Origin: Margaritifera margaritifera
Taxonomy: Eukaryota > Mollusca > Bivalvia > Unionida > Margaritiferidae
DNA: 64,000 nt
Direction of reading: 5' to 3'
Assembly (NCBI GenBank): GCA_029931535.1
Contig: JAQPZY010001178.1
Span: forward strand, 804,501-868,500
Every line of letters starts with the position of its first letter. Position 1 is the stretch's first letter. The notes under the pieces are model-generated. The model was not told the origin of the DNA. It saw nothing but the letters and a program-made list of their open reading frames with translations, and ran no database searches. Positions 35,350-46,604 of the stretch are shown piece after piece. The position numbers and the translations under genes were made by a program.

Positions 35350-35990
35350 ATAGGCGGTCAATCCGTTTTCAAAACAAACGCTTTATTCTAATGACACTGT
35401 AAACTTGTCCATCAAAAGTTGCTCCTTTGACAAGGGCTGATATTCCATGCCCCCTAGTCACTTAAATTCTCTGAGAGATAGAGAGAGATCATTCTCTTTT
35501 TTTCTGCTCCAAATTTAATAACATCAAACAAATAGTTTTTACATTTATTCAAGGAAATTCTTCTGAGATCATTTCCTCCTAGAACAAAGAAATATCTATC
35601 CATCAATTTCTTGTTTAGTTTCAGCTTTGAAAATTGTTCAGAAAACTGAATAAATGACCGTTTTTATAATGGCATGTTTTCATGTCAGTTATCTTAAACA
35701 CGCCTTAAGAAAAATTATGAACTCGTTGACTTTCATTTCAGTTCTACGTAGCAAGAAAATAAAGGTCGGAAAGTTAAAAGCATGTAATTGTAGAATATGA
35801 CGAATCATTAGACTCGTACGTTTTTTTAAAATTTCATATCTGACAATTCTAATGCTTGGAAACTTGCACTTATTCGTTAGAAAACTGAATAGGTGGAGAA
35901 AAGAGAAAAGCATGCACAGAATATCGCAGAGGACTGCTTAGATGTATACCTATAGTGAACGGTTTAGATTAAAGATCGTTTGTCATCATG
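35350..35990 (+). repeat. Direct repeat of the palindrome's left inner segment
   Basis: The text CAAATTTAATAACATCAAAC, AAGGAAATTCTTCTGAGATC, AAAAGCATGTAATTGTAGAA and GCATGCACAGAATATCGCAG occurs in the same order at 37925-38460. A (GA)n-like stretch precedes both. A third, more diverged partial copy lies at about 37160-37390. These are probably repeated Polinton terminal sequences. Confidence 0.82.
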
Positions 35991-36769
35991 TTCACGCATA
36001 ACATGGTCAATATACTATACCTTTATACACCTTTCACAGCCATGACAAGATTTCTGTCAAAATATACGTTTATCTTTGAAGATAAGAAAATAAATCTACT
36101 AGCGACTCCTTGAATCATATTCGTTGAAGAACAGAACCTTTTGTGACAGACTTTCATAATCCTGATCTGTTTATGGTTCGCCCATTCTTGTTAGCGGAAA
36201 CGTTAGATATTAAAGGTAGTACAATATTGGTCAGTCTCCTTTTGGCCCCTAATGGAAAGTCATGTAACCACTGCCACCTTGAAACAGGAGGTGAAACGAT
36301 TTATAACCAAAACTGTACTGTGACATTGACCATTGAAATTCTGTCCCTGATCAAGCGGGAGGGGAATATTCCATCTTCCCTAGTACATTTAGCGACCAAT
36401 CTTTGGAGTGAGGAGATATTCTTTTTTAATCCCTGACACGTTACCTCAATCGACTACATATAACTCATGATTCCAATGTATTTAATTCCTATTGGATAAT
36501 ACCGAGTGGAACATATGACAAAGACTTGCTTCGACAAGCGCATACACACAAGGTAAATTCATGATTCCAATGTATTTAATTCCTATTGGATAATACAGAG
36601 TGGAACATATAACAAAGACTTGCTTTGACAGCCGCATACACACATAGGTAAACTTTGCCATTAAATTGTATTTTATACGTAATCTCTTTAACTTCAAGAA
36701 TTTGAACGAACTTCCACTGATATAGAGCTTCCCCTTCCCCACCATTTGTTGCTGGAAGATATTTGTTGA
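35991..36769. other. Interval with a 94-bp tandem duplication (36466-36653)
   Basis: TCATGATTCCAATGTATTTA through CGCATACACACA.GGTAAA is doubled in tandem. A 97-codon plus-strand frame at 36143-36436 is unassigned. Confidence 0.6.
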
Positions 36770-37873
36770 AGTGTTTTGAAGACTCGTAAACCTAATCCTT
36801 CTATAATATTTTAGTTTAGTCATTTTGCTTTGGCGACCATGTCAGAGCTCCTAAACGTGACTTAATCCTTTAATTCAAAATATTAGTTATTGAATGAACA
36901 TTAAATATTTTACTTATGTTCGTTATTGTACAGTAAGTGTTCTTCCTGATTCTGTTGTTATCATTCGTTTCAAAACTTTTTTCAAGTTTGCCTAGAATTC
37001 AATTCTCGTCAAAAACTATAATTGTTCCAGCTCTTTCCAGGTTATTCATTCTCTCAACGGTCCCTTCCTAATGCCATCCCGTAGATATAGATCAAACGTA
37101 GGAGAAGTTGCAACAAAATTAAATAGGCCTACCATCGGATCCAATAAAATGTACAAAAGGAATTGTCAGAAAGTAAAAGCATATTTATTGTAGGATGCAT
37201 TGAAGCATTAGACATGTGCATTTTCGAATTTCATTTTTGACAATTATAATACTTGAAAACGTGAAATTGATCATCAAAATGTTTTAAAATTAAAGTTAGA
37301 AATGAACAGGTCCATTTCTAGCTCATTTAAAATAAAAAAGAAATACAGATTTTGAGAGGACTACGTAGAAAGACCTACAGCGAACGAATTAGAAGCAGAG
37401 GATATTGCGTCATCTAAATATAATGCCGTCATATAAATGCCGTCAAGGGCATGTCCTTAAACGATATTCATCAGAGACGTCCTAAAACGCATAAATACCA
37501 TCAAACACACGTCCTAAAATCACATTCACAGTGAGCCTTTAAAACGCAAATATACCATCAAAACGTACGTGTTAAAAACTTATTTACCACGAACCTCTAA
37601 AGTACGAAAATACCATCAAATGCACATCCCCAAGACACAAAACATATTCATTCTGGGCGCCTAGAAGCAGTATAAATGTGCGTGGACACGTCTTAAAAGC
37701 ACATTAAATCCGGGTGCTCTGAACCACTATGAAGGTCATCACTTAAAGATAATACAAAGTCAAAAAAACTATGTTTTATAGCTTCCAAAAACGACAAATA
37801 CTATTAAATAGCTCGAAATTGCGAAACAAATGCTCCGTAACCGCCATTCCCTCCCCAATCACGTCCCCTAGTC

Positions 37874-37916
<43 letters not shown>

Positions 37917-38180
37917 GTTTCACCTGCTAGAAATTTAATAACATGTAACAAATAGTTTTACATTTATTCAAGGAAATTCTTTTGAGATCATTTCCTCTTA
38001 CAGCAAAGAAATTGATAGCCATCAATTTTATGTTTACCTTCAACTTTGAATATTTTTCAGAAAACTGAATGAATAACAGTTTGTTTTGTTCTTGTTTTTT
38101 CTTTCTTTCTTTCTTTATTGTTTTTTTCTGTTTTGTTTCATGTCAGTTATACTTTTTTAAACACTATAAGAAAAATCATG
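36770..38180 (+). repeat. Left arm of a 3.2-kb imperfect palindrome
   Basis: Landmarks shared in inverted order with 38480-40000 are CCATGTCAGAGCTCCTAAAC (36837), CTTCCTGATTCTGTTGTTAT (36943), ATGCCATCCCGT (37071), GGCGCCTAGAAGCAGTATAA (37657), a (GA)n run (37876-37913), AATTTAATAACATGTAACAA (37933) and CATGTCAGTTATAC (38138). The arms differ by repeat expansions and substitutions. Long inverted termini with AG-rich tracts are usual for Polintons, so I read this as two Polinton ends head to head. Confidence 0.85.
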
Positions 38181-38479
38181 CACTCGTTGATTTTTCATTT
38201 GATCTAAAGGTTGCACGAAATGAATGGTCGGGAAGTTAAAAGCATGTAATTGTAGAATATGATGAATCATTAGACTCAGTCATTTTTTGTTAAATTTCAT
38301 ATCTGACAATTTTAATGCTTGAAAACTTGCACTTGTTCGTCAGAAAATTCTAAGATGAATAGGTGTAGAAAAGATATAGCATGCACAGAATATCCCAGAG
38401 GATTTCTTAGATGTACACCCATAGCGAAAAATTTAGAAGATCGTTTGTCAGAAGAAAAATTATGCACTCCTTGAATATT

Positions 38480-38649
38480 TCTTATGGTGCTTAAAAGGAG
38501 TATAACTGACATGAAACGTAGTAGCCAAAACAACAAACGAGCGATTATTCATTTGGTTTTGATGGCTAGCAATGTCTTTTTTGTCAGAGGAAATGATCTC
38601 AGAAGAATTTCCTTTAATAAAGGTCAACATTATTTGTTACATGTTATTA

Positions 38650-38712
<63 letters not shown>

Positions 38713-40000
38713 GACAAGGGGACATGGGTAGGGAAAATGGCGATTCTCGAGCAGTTTTTATTTTCCTCGCAATTTCGGGCTCTTTCATGGTATGTTTCGT
38801 TTTTTGGAAGCTATAAAACATAGTTTGTCTGTAAACATGGCCTTCGTAGTGTTTCTGAGCACCAGGATGTATTATGCTTGTAAGACGTGTGCACGCACAT
38901 TTATACTGCTTCTAGGCGCCCAGAATGAATATGTTTTGTGTTTTGGGGATGTGCATTTGATGGTATTTTTGCGTTTTAGAGACTCGCCCTGAATATCTTT
39001 CGTCTTTTTGGATGTGCGTTTGATGGTATTTTAGTATTGAAGAGGATTGCGGACAATATGCTTTTAGGACGTGCGTTTGATGGTATTTTTGAATTGAAGA
39101 GGATTGCGGTCAATATGCTTTTAGGACGTGCATTTTATGGTATTTTAGTGTTGAAGAGGATCGCGGTCAATATGCTTTTAGGACGTGCGTTTGATGATAT
39201 TTTAGTGTTGAAGAGGATCGCGGTCAATATGCTTTTAGGACGTGCGTTTGATGGTATTTTAGTGTTGAAGAGGATCGCGATTAGTATGCTTTTAGGACGT
39301 GCGTTTGATGGTATTTTAGTGGTCAATATGCTTTTATCACGTGCGTTTGATGGTATTTTAGTATTGAAGAGGATCGCGGTCAGTATGCTTTTAGAACGTG
39401 CATTTGAGGGTATTTTAGTAATGAAAAGGATTGCGGACAATATGCTTTTAGGACGTGCGTTTGAGAGTATTTTAGTATTGAAGAGGATTGCGGTGAATGT
39501 GTTTTTAGGACGTGCGTTTGATGGTATTTTTGTGTTTTAGAGGCTTCACATATGCACTGTCATACACCTCCTCCATAAGAGTTTAAGATTGAGAATATAA
39601 ATCATGACTAAAGTTATTGTGATTTTAATGGTGTATCAATTTCTCATACTTTTGACACATATCCACGGGATGGCATTGGGAAGGGCCTGTTGGGGGAATG
39701 AATAACCGAGAAAGATCTGGAACAATGACAAGGATTAGATTCTAGGCAAAAATTTTAAAAGTTTTGAAAGGAATGATAACAACAGAATCAGGAAGAAGAC
39801 TTACTGTGTAATAACGTGCATAAGTAAATTATTAAAATTTCATTCAAGAAGTAATATTTTGAATTATTAAAATTTCATTCAAGACGTAATATTTTGAATA
39901 AAAAAAGTGAAATAAAGTTTAGGAGCTCTGACATGGTCTTCAAAGCAAAAGGACCAAACTAAGATATTCTAGAAGGAGTAGGTTTACGAAATCTTTGATT
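38480..40000 (-). repeat. Right arm of the 3.2-kb imperfect palindrome
   Basis: It carries the inverse of each left-arm landmark, including a (CT)n run at 38652-38709 opposite the (GA)n run, TTATACTGCTTCTAGGCGCC at 38898 and GTTTAGGAGCTCTGACATGG at 39916. The sequence between the arms (about 38180-38480) is the spacer of a potential giant hairpin. The integrase end begins immediately beyond the right arm. Confidence 0.85.
39010..39540. repeat. 57-bp minisatellite inside the right arm, about 9 units
   Basis: Units of ATGCTTTTAGGACGTGCGTT, TGATGGTATTTTAGTGTTGA and AGAGGATCGCGGTCAAT repeat. The period is 19 codons, so one frame is open for 167 codons. The left arm has only a few diverged units in the inverse orientation at 37420-37640, so the open frame is most likely a consequence of expansion rather than a gene. 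Confidence 0.88.
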
Positions 40001-40213
40001 TCATACACAACTGGGTTTGTATACCTGATACTTGTAATTTAAGCAATTTTTCACTCCAGTTGACGTATATCCTTTTTGGAATGTTGACTTTTTGCGCGAA
40101 ATTCTGATCGTATGACCTACTTTGTATTTTAGTTTTCCTCTTTTAAAAATAGAATCACCATACAGATTCCTATAAAGAAATTTTTCATTTTCCTTTTTAC
40201 TAGTCTCTAACAA
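40001..40213 (-). pseudogene. Polinton integrase, C-terminal fragment
   Basis: The frame contains FKRGKLKYKVGHTIRISRKK and STFQKGYTSTGV, the SH3-like C-terminal segment (a VGD.VRISK block, then a FEKGYT block) of the retroviral-type DDE integrases encoded by Polintons. The expected Asp after VG is His and the Trp after GYT is missing. The catalytic core is absent: a minisatellite begins at 40225 where it should lie. The fragment abuts the palindrome arm, as integrase genes often lie near a Polinton end. Confidence 0.8.
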
Positions 40214-40224
40214 TTTTTAGAGGT

Positions 40225-40302
40225 TTTGTAAATGGGGGTGTTGTTCCTGGTAAAATAAGGTCCCTTCACTGACTGTTTTGTTAATACCCTTACCATGGTA
40301 AT

Positions 40303-40387
<85 letters not shown>

Positions 40388-40560
40388 GGGGTTATAAATG
40401 GGGGTGTTGTTCCTGGTAAAACAAAGCCCTTCGCTGACTGTTTTGTTAATACCTTTACCATGGTAATGTTGAGAGAGAGAGTATAAATGGGGGTGTTGTT
40501 CCTGGCAAAAATAAAGCCCTCCGCTGACTGTTTTGTTAATACCTTTACCATGGTAATGTT

Positions 40561-40594
<34 letters not shown>

Positions 40595-40870
40595 ATAAAT
40601 GGGGGTGTTGTACCTGGTAAAATAAGGCCCCTTCGCTGACAATTTTGTTAATACCTTGACCATGGTAATGTTGAGAGAGAGAGAGAGAGAGGGGGGTATA
40701 AATGGGGTGTTGTTCCTGGTAAAACAAGGTCTGTTCGCTGACTGTTTTGTGAATACCTTTACCATGAAAATGTTGAGAGAGAGAGGGGGTATAAATGGGA
40801 GTGTTGTTCCTGGTAAAACAAGGTCCGTTGCTGATTGTTTTGTTAATACCTTTACCATGGTAATGTTGAA
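40225..40870. repeat. ~90-bp minisatellite with variable (GA)n, 6 units
   Basis: Each unit has TATAAATGGGGGTGTTGTTC, CTGGTAAAA, GCTGACTGTTTTGTTAATAC and CTTTACCATGGTAATGTTGA, followed by a (GA)n run of 10 to 85 bases. It has replaced or separated the integrase core from the C-terminal fragment. Confidence 0.93.
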
Positions 40871-40874
40871 TTTT

Positions 40875-41243
40875 GGCCTATACCTAATATACCCGGTGAA
40901 AGACTTCCAGAAATACCAGCAAGCAGTGGACCAATAAACCCACCTTTTCTGTTCTGTTTTAAATGAGCGCGTGAAAAGTTTAGATCAAGACCGTGATGTT
41001 TGATTTCGCTCTAGTAATACGTTTCATTGTATCTTTGTCAGTAACAGTTTTATTTGTATCTTTGTCAGTCGCAGTTTTATTTGTATCTTTGTCAGTCTCA
41101 GTTTGTCACATTTCATGGAGCTGTGATAGTTCTAACCTTAATGCAATTTTGTCTGCGGTGGTTTTTTTCTTTGCAGCCTCACGTAATTTATCTTTTTGCT
41201 CTTGCGATAAACTCAACCCGAGTTCAATGTATGGCATCTTATA
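40875..41243 (-). pseudogene. pX-like minor virion ORF of Polinton, disrupted
   Basis: The minus strand starts MPYIELGLSLSQEQKDKLRE (41243 downward) and, after an in-frame stop and an internal 24-27-bp repeat (TTTGTATCTTTGTCAGT at 41030-41100), resumes with GGFIGPLLAGISGSLSPGI near 40900. A short basic N-terminal region and a hydrophobic Gly-rich C-terminus are typical of the small pX-like virion proteins found in Polintons and adintoviruses. The repeat expansion breaks the frame. Confidence 0.6.
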
Positions 41244-41249
41244 TTATTA

Positions 41250-41570
41250 TACTACATTAAATACAATTATTTTTTGCTTCCTCTCTTTTTTTCCTGGAGC
41301 CAAATCCAGACGTAGCCATCTGGGTAGCTCCTGTTATTGCTTCCAATGCAGCAGCTAACCCTAACGTGGGAAGAACCTTCCCAACGTAGGCAATATCTTC
41401 ATAACAAGGGTTTCTATAAATGGTAAAATGGTGTTAACAAAACCTCCTTGTTTTGCCAGTTTAACTGTTGTTAGCTTGTATACAAAATTATGTTGCGTTT
41501 TCTTTCCACAAGGAATTAAAAACTCTTGTTGTTCATTGGTGAAGAATTTATTGGTACCACTATAAAACAA
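41250..41570 (-). pseudogene. Second pX-like virion ORF of Polinton, disrupted
   Basis: The frame from 41570 includes KLTTVKLAKQGGFVNTILPF and, beyond a frame change near 41365, LGLAAALEAITGATQ. The KLAKQGGF..ILPF pattern parallels the GGF..LLAGI block of the neighbouring ORF, so the two look like paralogues. Both lie on the minus strand between the capsid-type ORFs and the integrase fragment. Confidence 0.6.
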
Positions 41571-41599
41571 ATTTGGTTTTAATATTATTTTTGTTGGTT

Positions 41600-42056
41600 G
41601 ATTATTGGCATAAGCAAGGACAATAACATTTTTTGTGTGTTAAATTTAAACACGTGACTTTAATCATGATCTAATATTATATCAATATATATTAATATTC
41701 ATCTTGCCATCTACAGCATTTATTTTTATATATCTATCACTCAACACCATACGTGGTATGGCTCTATTGCTCCTGCAAGCTACAATTAGCTCCCAATTGC
41801 CATGTTATTTCTATATCTGATGTGTTATTGATTAAGTTCTCATAGTGTGTTGATACGTCAAAATGAAATATTGGATAAAAGCTGCAGAAATCAGCTATAT
41901 TTATTGAACTTCATATGTTTATATCCTGATATTTATTTATTGCTTCTTGTAACATCATATAAGCCTCACCTACATTCGAATTGTCATCAAACATCTTACC
42001 AAATATATTACCACCTATAATTTTCTGTTCCCGATTTCTTTGCTTTTCTAAGAACA

Positions 42057-42057
<1 letters not shown>
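41600..42057 (-). pseudogene. Polinton virion-type ORF
   Basis: Minus-strand codons from about 42055 read an NVGEAYMMLQEAI block and IADFCSFYPIFHFDVSTHYE (about 41880), ending in the VLSDRYIKINAVDGKM region after frame changes. I associate the ADFC.FYPIFHFD pattern with capsid-linked proteins of Polintons, from memory and not checked. A (TA)n expansion separates it from the next ORF upstream. Confidence 0.5.

Positions 42058-42144
<87 letters not shown>
42058..42144. repeat. (TA)n microsatellite
   Basis: About 85 bases of uninterrupted TA alternation between two virion-type ORFs. Confidence 0.98.
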
Positions 42145-42149
<5 letters not shown>

Positions 42150-42164
42150 CTTTTATTGAAATAT

Positions 42165-42780
42165 GTTAATATGTTACTCGTTCGCCATTTAGATAAACCG
42201 GTTTCTCAGGCTGATTTGTAAGACTCATTAAAATATTTGATAAATGGTACGTTTTTTTTAATTGGACGTATATTAACTCATTTCATCGTATATTTAATAA
42301 AGTCACTGGCGGACTATTTGGTGTAAAAGAATAAAGAACATCATTATTTCTACCATTAATATAACTCTTTGTTACCCCAAAACAACGTATTAACAATGTC
42401 TTATTTTCTGTTATGTCTAACGCTGAATCTCCATTATTTTCCCTCTCTTCTACAAGCTATAATCAAAGCCCTGTAATTAATTGGAAAATCAATTTTGTAA
42501 TTAGGTTTTAACATTAATCGGCATTTTTGTGTAATTTAATTCGGTTCAATTGTTATAGCAACCTCCTTTGATTCAAGAAACCTTTTTTCATGTTATTTTT
42601 ATCAACTATATTATACGCTCCTGGTTGTGTGGATATATAAAGCCGTTTTGCACCATCATAATACCGGAAAACATTATTTGCTAATGTTATATTACACCAT
42701 GAGTACCGTATTTCTGAGCTTATTAATGCTATTTTATAAGTTTTATTAATAGCAAACAGTGTTGGTGAGCTAGAATCCAT
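42165..42780 (-). pseudogene. Polinton minor-capsid-type ORF, frameshifted
   Basis: The frame from 42780 starts MDSSSPTLFAINKTYKIALI and has NNVFRYYDG and STQPGAYNIVDKNN. Later frames on the same strand give YKIDFPINYRALI, NTLLIRC and LNGER (down to about 42175). The start plus the NN.FRYYDG and PGAYNI blocks fit a recurrent Polinton-linked capsid-type protein. Several shifts separate the parts, and I leave them unjoined. Confidence 0.6.
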
Positions 42781-42789
42781 AGCACAGTT

Positions 42790-44030
42790 GTGACTTTTAC
42801 CATATGTAGCATTTTAAGAGTCTAAAAGTCTAAGGGTTTTTTAAAAATACGATTGTTATATAATATATTTACACAATATATATCATTAATAGTTGCTGAA
42901 AACATTTTTATAATCAGTCTTATGTATTACGTTATCATTAAGTAGCTTATTATAAATTCAACAATCTCTTTATCAATAGTTTTGCCTTTATTTCACATAC
43001 TTTTGCTCCAGCACAATATTTGTAATCTTGGCACTGATTTGTTTGAGTCTTTATAATAACGTAAGTTTCCTCCGTTTTTGATGCCATTGAATTTTTTATC
43101 TGCTATTTTTGGTTGCTAGCCCAGATAGATCAAATATTTGTTTGAAAATATTTAATGCGTTTTCGCTATATATATATTTTTACTGTTCAATCTTTTAGTT
43201 ATTAAATCAATGAAATCATAGTCAATCTTCTTTTGTAAAACACATTTAATATTATTAATGTATACCTCAAGTTTAATTCGGATCACTTGTTATGGTCTAT
43301 ATATAACCCACCAAATTGTGAATCATTATTTAACTTATAAGATTTAATGTGGTATAAATATCAGAATCATATTCTATTTCCATCTCTATACCCTTTTTGT
43401 GTTGGCCCCAAAACTTTGAACTAGTCTTTCTTGCACACTTGCTATATTTGCAGTTTGGGAGGAATTGTTCTGGAAGCAATTATTTGTTAAATATATTCTC
43501 TTTTATCAACACCAGCTTTTATTTTGCTAAGAATATTTTTTATTGTGGCTGTATTTCCCCTTCTTTGATGGCCACCATGCGAACTGATCAAAATTTTGTT
43601 GTATTTAACCAAATTTTCGTCTTAATTTCAAAATGTTCCCACTGACCAATAGACTGGGTCATTACTGCTATCATCAATTTCATAAGATTCAAGTTTTCTA
43701 GCTCGTGTTTCATATCGGGAAGGCAACACATCTTTAAGTCTTGTCTCATCTTCCTGCTGTAAAATTTGGCTTGCCTCCTCCTCCTCAGTTGGTGTTAAGA
43801 TTGCTTCCGGTTCTTCCAAAAAATGCTTAGGAACACTCGGCTGAAAAGCCCGTTTCTGCATATGTAACATGTTCTTTTTTGCATAGAAGAGTGGTCTGAT
43901 AACTTTCTGTTGTATTACAATTGGTTATTTGTTTATCTTTAATCTTCCCTAAACTTTTTGTCATCGGTTCCACTACCTTTAACACTGGTTTTGCCATTAC
44001 TTCTGCAACTTCCCGCTGAAACATTTATTT
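42790..44030 (-). pseudogene. Unassigned decayed coding in the Polinton virion cluster
   Basis: Two overlapping minus-strand frames, 43628-43870 (a Glu-rich TPTEEEEASQILQQED stretch, then DDSSNDPVYWSVGTF) and 43827-44024 (MFQREVAEVMAKPVLKVVE), have protein-like composition. Short blocks such as NIFKQIFDLSGLA lie nearer 43150. They occupy the position where a capsid gene would be expected, but I cannot match them to one. Confidence 0.35.
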
Positions 44031-44179
44031 CTCAATTTTGTTATTGTTGTTGTAAAATTTTATCTTTTATTTATTCCCATTTTCAATCCATTTTTCAACG
44101 ATATCTTTACGCTTTCGCACCCCAGAAACCTTTCAAAGCTCATCTTCTATATTAATATATTATATAATATTATTTAAAC

Positions 44180-44820
44180 ATATCGTAAAATAATGTAATA
44201 TAATGCGAAATATCATTATATTGGTCCACAAATGTATACATTATCGAAACCTTTGCGCTATGTTTCGGGGGTGTTATGGCTGTTTTATCAAGAACAAAGA
44301 AACTATAAGGCTCTTGTGTTGCTTCCTTGCATATATTGATGAAACATTGTTTGTCGACATCACCGGAACAATGATCATCTGAAGTTTGGCGTACGTCTGT
44401 ATTATCTAAACAATGAAAAAAGTACAAAACATGTTGTGTGTCGGCGGATGTGTTTTGGCACATTATAATAAGATTTAAATATATACAATTACAATTTTTA
44501 TTACGACTCGATCAGCAATATTCTTTATTTCTATTCAAAATAGTATTGTCAATTTTTATATCATCATATACGATTATTTTATTTGTGTCGCCCAATTCTT
44601 CTATGGGAATAACATCTTCGGGCGATAGTATAGCTGAAATTCTTTCGTCTATTTCTTCTTCTATGGTATTAAATAGTTCTTCCAACATGGCATGTTTTGC
44701 CCGAGTGTTATTGATGGTGTATATGATAAGTTCATCATAATTATGATATTTAAAATAATATGTTCATTAATAAATTTGTTTTTCCTCTGCCTGTGGCTCC
44801 AATAATAAAGTAATGACAAT
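44180..44820 (-). pseudogene. Polinton FtsK/HerA-type DNA packaging ATPase
   Basis: Near 44800 the minus strand reads HYFIIGATGRGKTNLL, a clear Walker A (GATGRGKT). After a frame change come YTINNTRAKHAMLEELF, an acidic region and KIIVYDDIKID, a plausible Walker B (about 44575). After a stop and a spacer, the frame 44170-44463 gives KEATQEPYSFFVLDKTAITP, like the C-terminal EPYSFLVLD block of A32-type packaging ATPases of Polintons and NCLDVs. Together they make a broken but recognisable packaging ATPase. Confidence 0.78.
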
Positions 44821-45183
44821 CAGACAACAAGAAATGGTATTTGTTTTTGTTTTTCTTTATTTAAGTATTAGTTACCAAAGTAAAAAAAATGTATTGTTTA
44901 GATTATGTACATTTATTACATGAAATGATTCGCGGTTGATCTTCATAACCCTTTAGTTTGTAACGTCTGAGGCACCTTTCTAATGGCTCCACATAATTTT
45001 CTGCAGATTGAAACTCTTTCATTTTATCAAAACATATTTGATCACATCTTTGCTATCAGAATCATGATTGTATTTACATAGGTGAGTACTTGTTTCATAA
45101 ACCTGTGATTAAATTTAAGTTTTCATCATACTTCAAACTAGAATTGATTCCAGTAACTATAACCTGGGTAATAGCTATCATGC
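44821..45183. other. Unassigned flank of the ATPase
   Basis: A minus-strand stretch near 44930-45050 reads KMKEFQSAENYVEPLERCLR then RYKLKGYEDQPRI with protein-like composition and could be another decayed Polinton ORF. I do not recognise it. Confidence 0.3.
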
Positions 45184-45305
45184 TTACACAAATAGGGACA
45201 ATAGGTATTACCCTTACACAAATAGGGACAATAGGCATTACGCTTACACAAATAGGGACAATAGGTATTACGCTTACACAAATAGGGACAATAGGTATTA
45301 CGCTC
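45184..45305. repeat. 30-bp tandem repeat, about 4 copies
   Basis: CTTACACAAATAGGGACAAT then AGGTATTACG repeats every 30 bases. As the period is a multiple of 3, frames on both strands are open across it. Confidence 0.95.
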
Positions 45306-46215
45306 AAACTTGGGCATCCCCCGATAACCATTTTATTTGAATTACCATATAATTTGTAATAAACGTATCAAATACTCATGCAACTAATTTACATCTGCAA
45401 TGTTAGATAACATTTTATATTATTATATTACCTTAAATTGTAAAACCATACATTGAGAACAAAAGTATCAAACTCAAATTTACCATTAGTTCCAATTCTA
45501 ATTATCGTTGTTTCTTCGACAATTCTAATCCGAATAGTAATTATCAAAAAAGATCCTGTAAAGACTCTCCGTGCTTTCGTATTATATATTTGCCAACTGC
45601 TAAAATCCCTCCCATCATAATCACAATAAAAATATCCATGAAATCTCAGTCATGGTTTAGATTTCTGGTTTTCTTAATACGAAGTGTATTGTATATCTGC
45701 CATGTAATGATTTAATGTTAGATTAAACTGAGTCTAGATTATCAAATATAGGTAGTGCTGACATTTGCAGTTCAATATTGTTGCTCTTCGTACATTCTAA
45801 TAAAAGATTATGTTGTTACTTCTTGTCACACAGAATTTATGATTTCCACAAGATTATATATTTTGAGGCTTCTTTGAGTAAAACGAAAATGGTGGAATTC
45901 TTTTTTTATCATCAACATATTTTTTTTATATTTGCAAGGTCATTATCTTCATTTGCTTTGTAGTTTGATGTAATTTTATTTTCACTCATATTCAACGCAC
46001 CTGTCATTGTAGCACCACTTTCATAAAAAAAGTTGCATTATTGTATTTTATTATTGGATTGAAGATTATCCGCATAAAATTTGGTGCAAGCATGCTGATA
46101 TGCCGTTGCTTTATAGAGATTCGTTATTTTTTCTTCCCCATATTTACAGTTGAAAAAACTCGTGTTGCTGTATTTTCCGAACCACCAAATTGTCACTTTG
46201 ATTTGCCCCCACTCC
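45306..46215. other. AT-rich interval, nothing recognised
   Basis: Short frames only. Probably the remaining left-over sequence between the virion cluster and the right inverted arm. Confidence 0.4.
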
Positions 46216-46219
46216 CTGG

Positions 46220-46600
46220 AATAATTCCCGCGGACTCCCATGCCCAGTTAATCAGATGTGTGCAATCAAATTTTCAGACTTTGTCGCAGAGGAGATGCAA
46301 AAATAAAGCTGCAAATCATAAAAAAGTGCGTAGGATAATTTACAGCAGCTGTCCCTTGGGGCCTCTAATTTGCACACAGGTTTAAAAAAAGAAAAAGAAC
46401 AACTTGGCATTCTACATATTCTTAATAAGCAAAACACAAATAATGCACTTAAATCTTATGACATCAGCATTTTGTGTGCCTCTTTCTATTATCACTATCA
46501 GTTTCTTTTGTAATTGTTAACTTTAGTTCACTAAATACTGTGTCTTCACCTATCTACAATATACTTTACAATTTTTCGATGACATTTTATCTGTGAAATC
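46220..46600 (+). repeat. Right outer inverted arm of the 12-kb Polinton region
   Basis: The plus strand carries CAAATTTTCAGACTTTGTCG, TTTACAGCAGCTGTCCCTTG, GAACAACTTGGCATTCTACA and ATGACATCAGCATTTTGTGT, the same series as the minus strand at 34815-34570. Distance between arms is about 11.4 kb. No terminal bases or target duplication could be fixed. Confidence 0.8.
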
Positions 46601-46604
46601 AGCT

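Noticed and set aside
36143..36436. 97-codon plus-strand frame
   Set aside because: No recognised motif and located among repeated Polinton-end sequence; not supportable as a gene.
39037..39540. 167-codon plus-strand frame of 19-residue repeats (KRIAVNMLLGRAFDGILVL type)
   Set aside because: The 57-bp period keeps the frame open by arithmetic. The opposite palindrome arm has no matching open frame, so selection is unlikely.
40217..40858. 213-codon minus-strand frame with Ser-Leu runs
   Set aside because: Caused by (GA)n inside the ~90-bp minisatellite.
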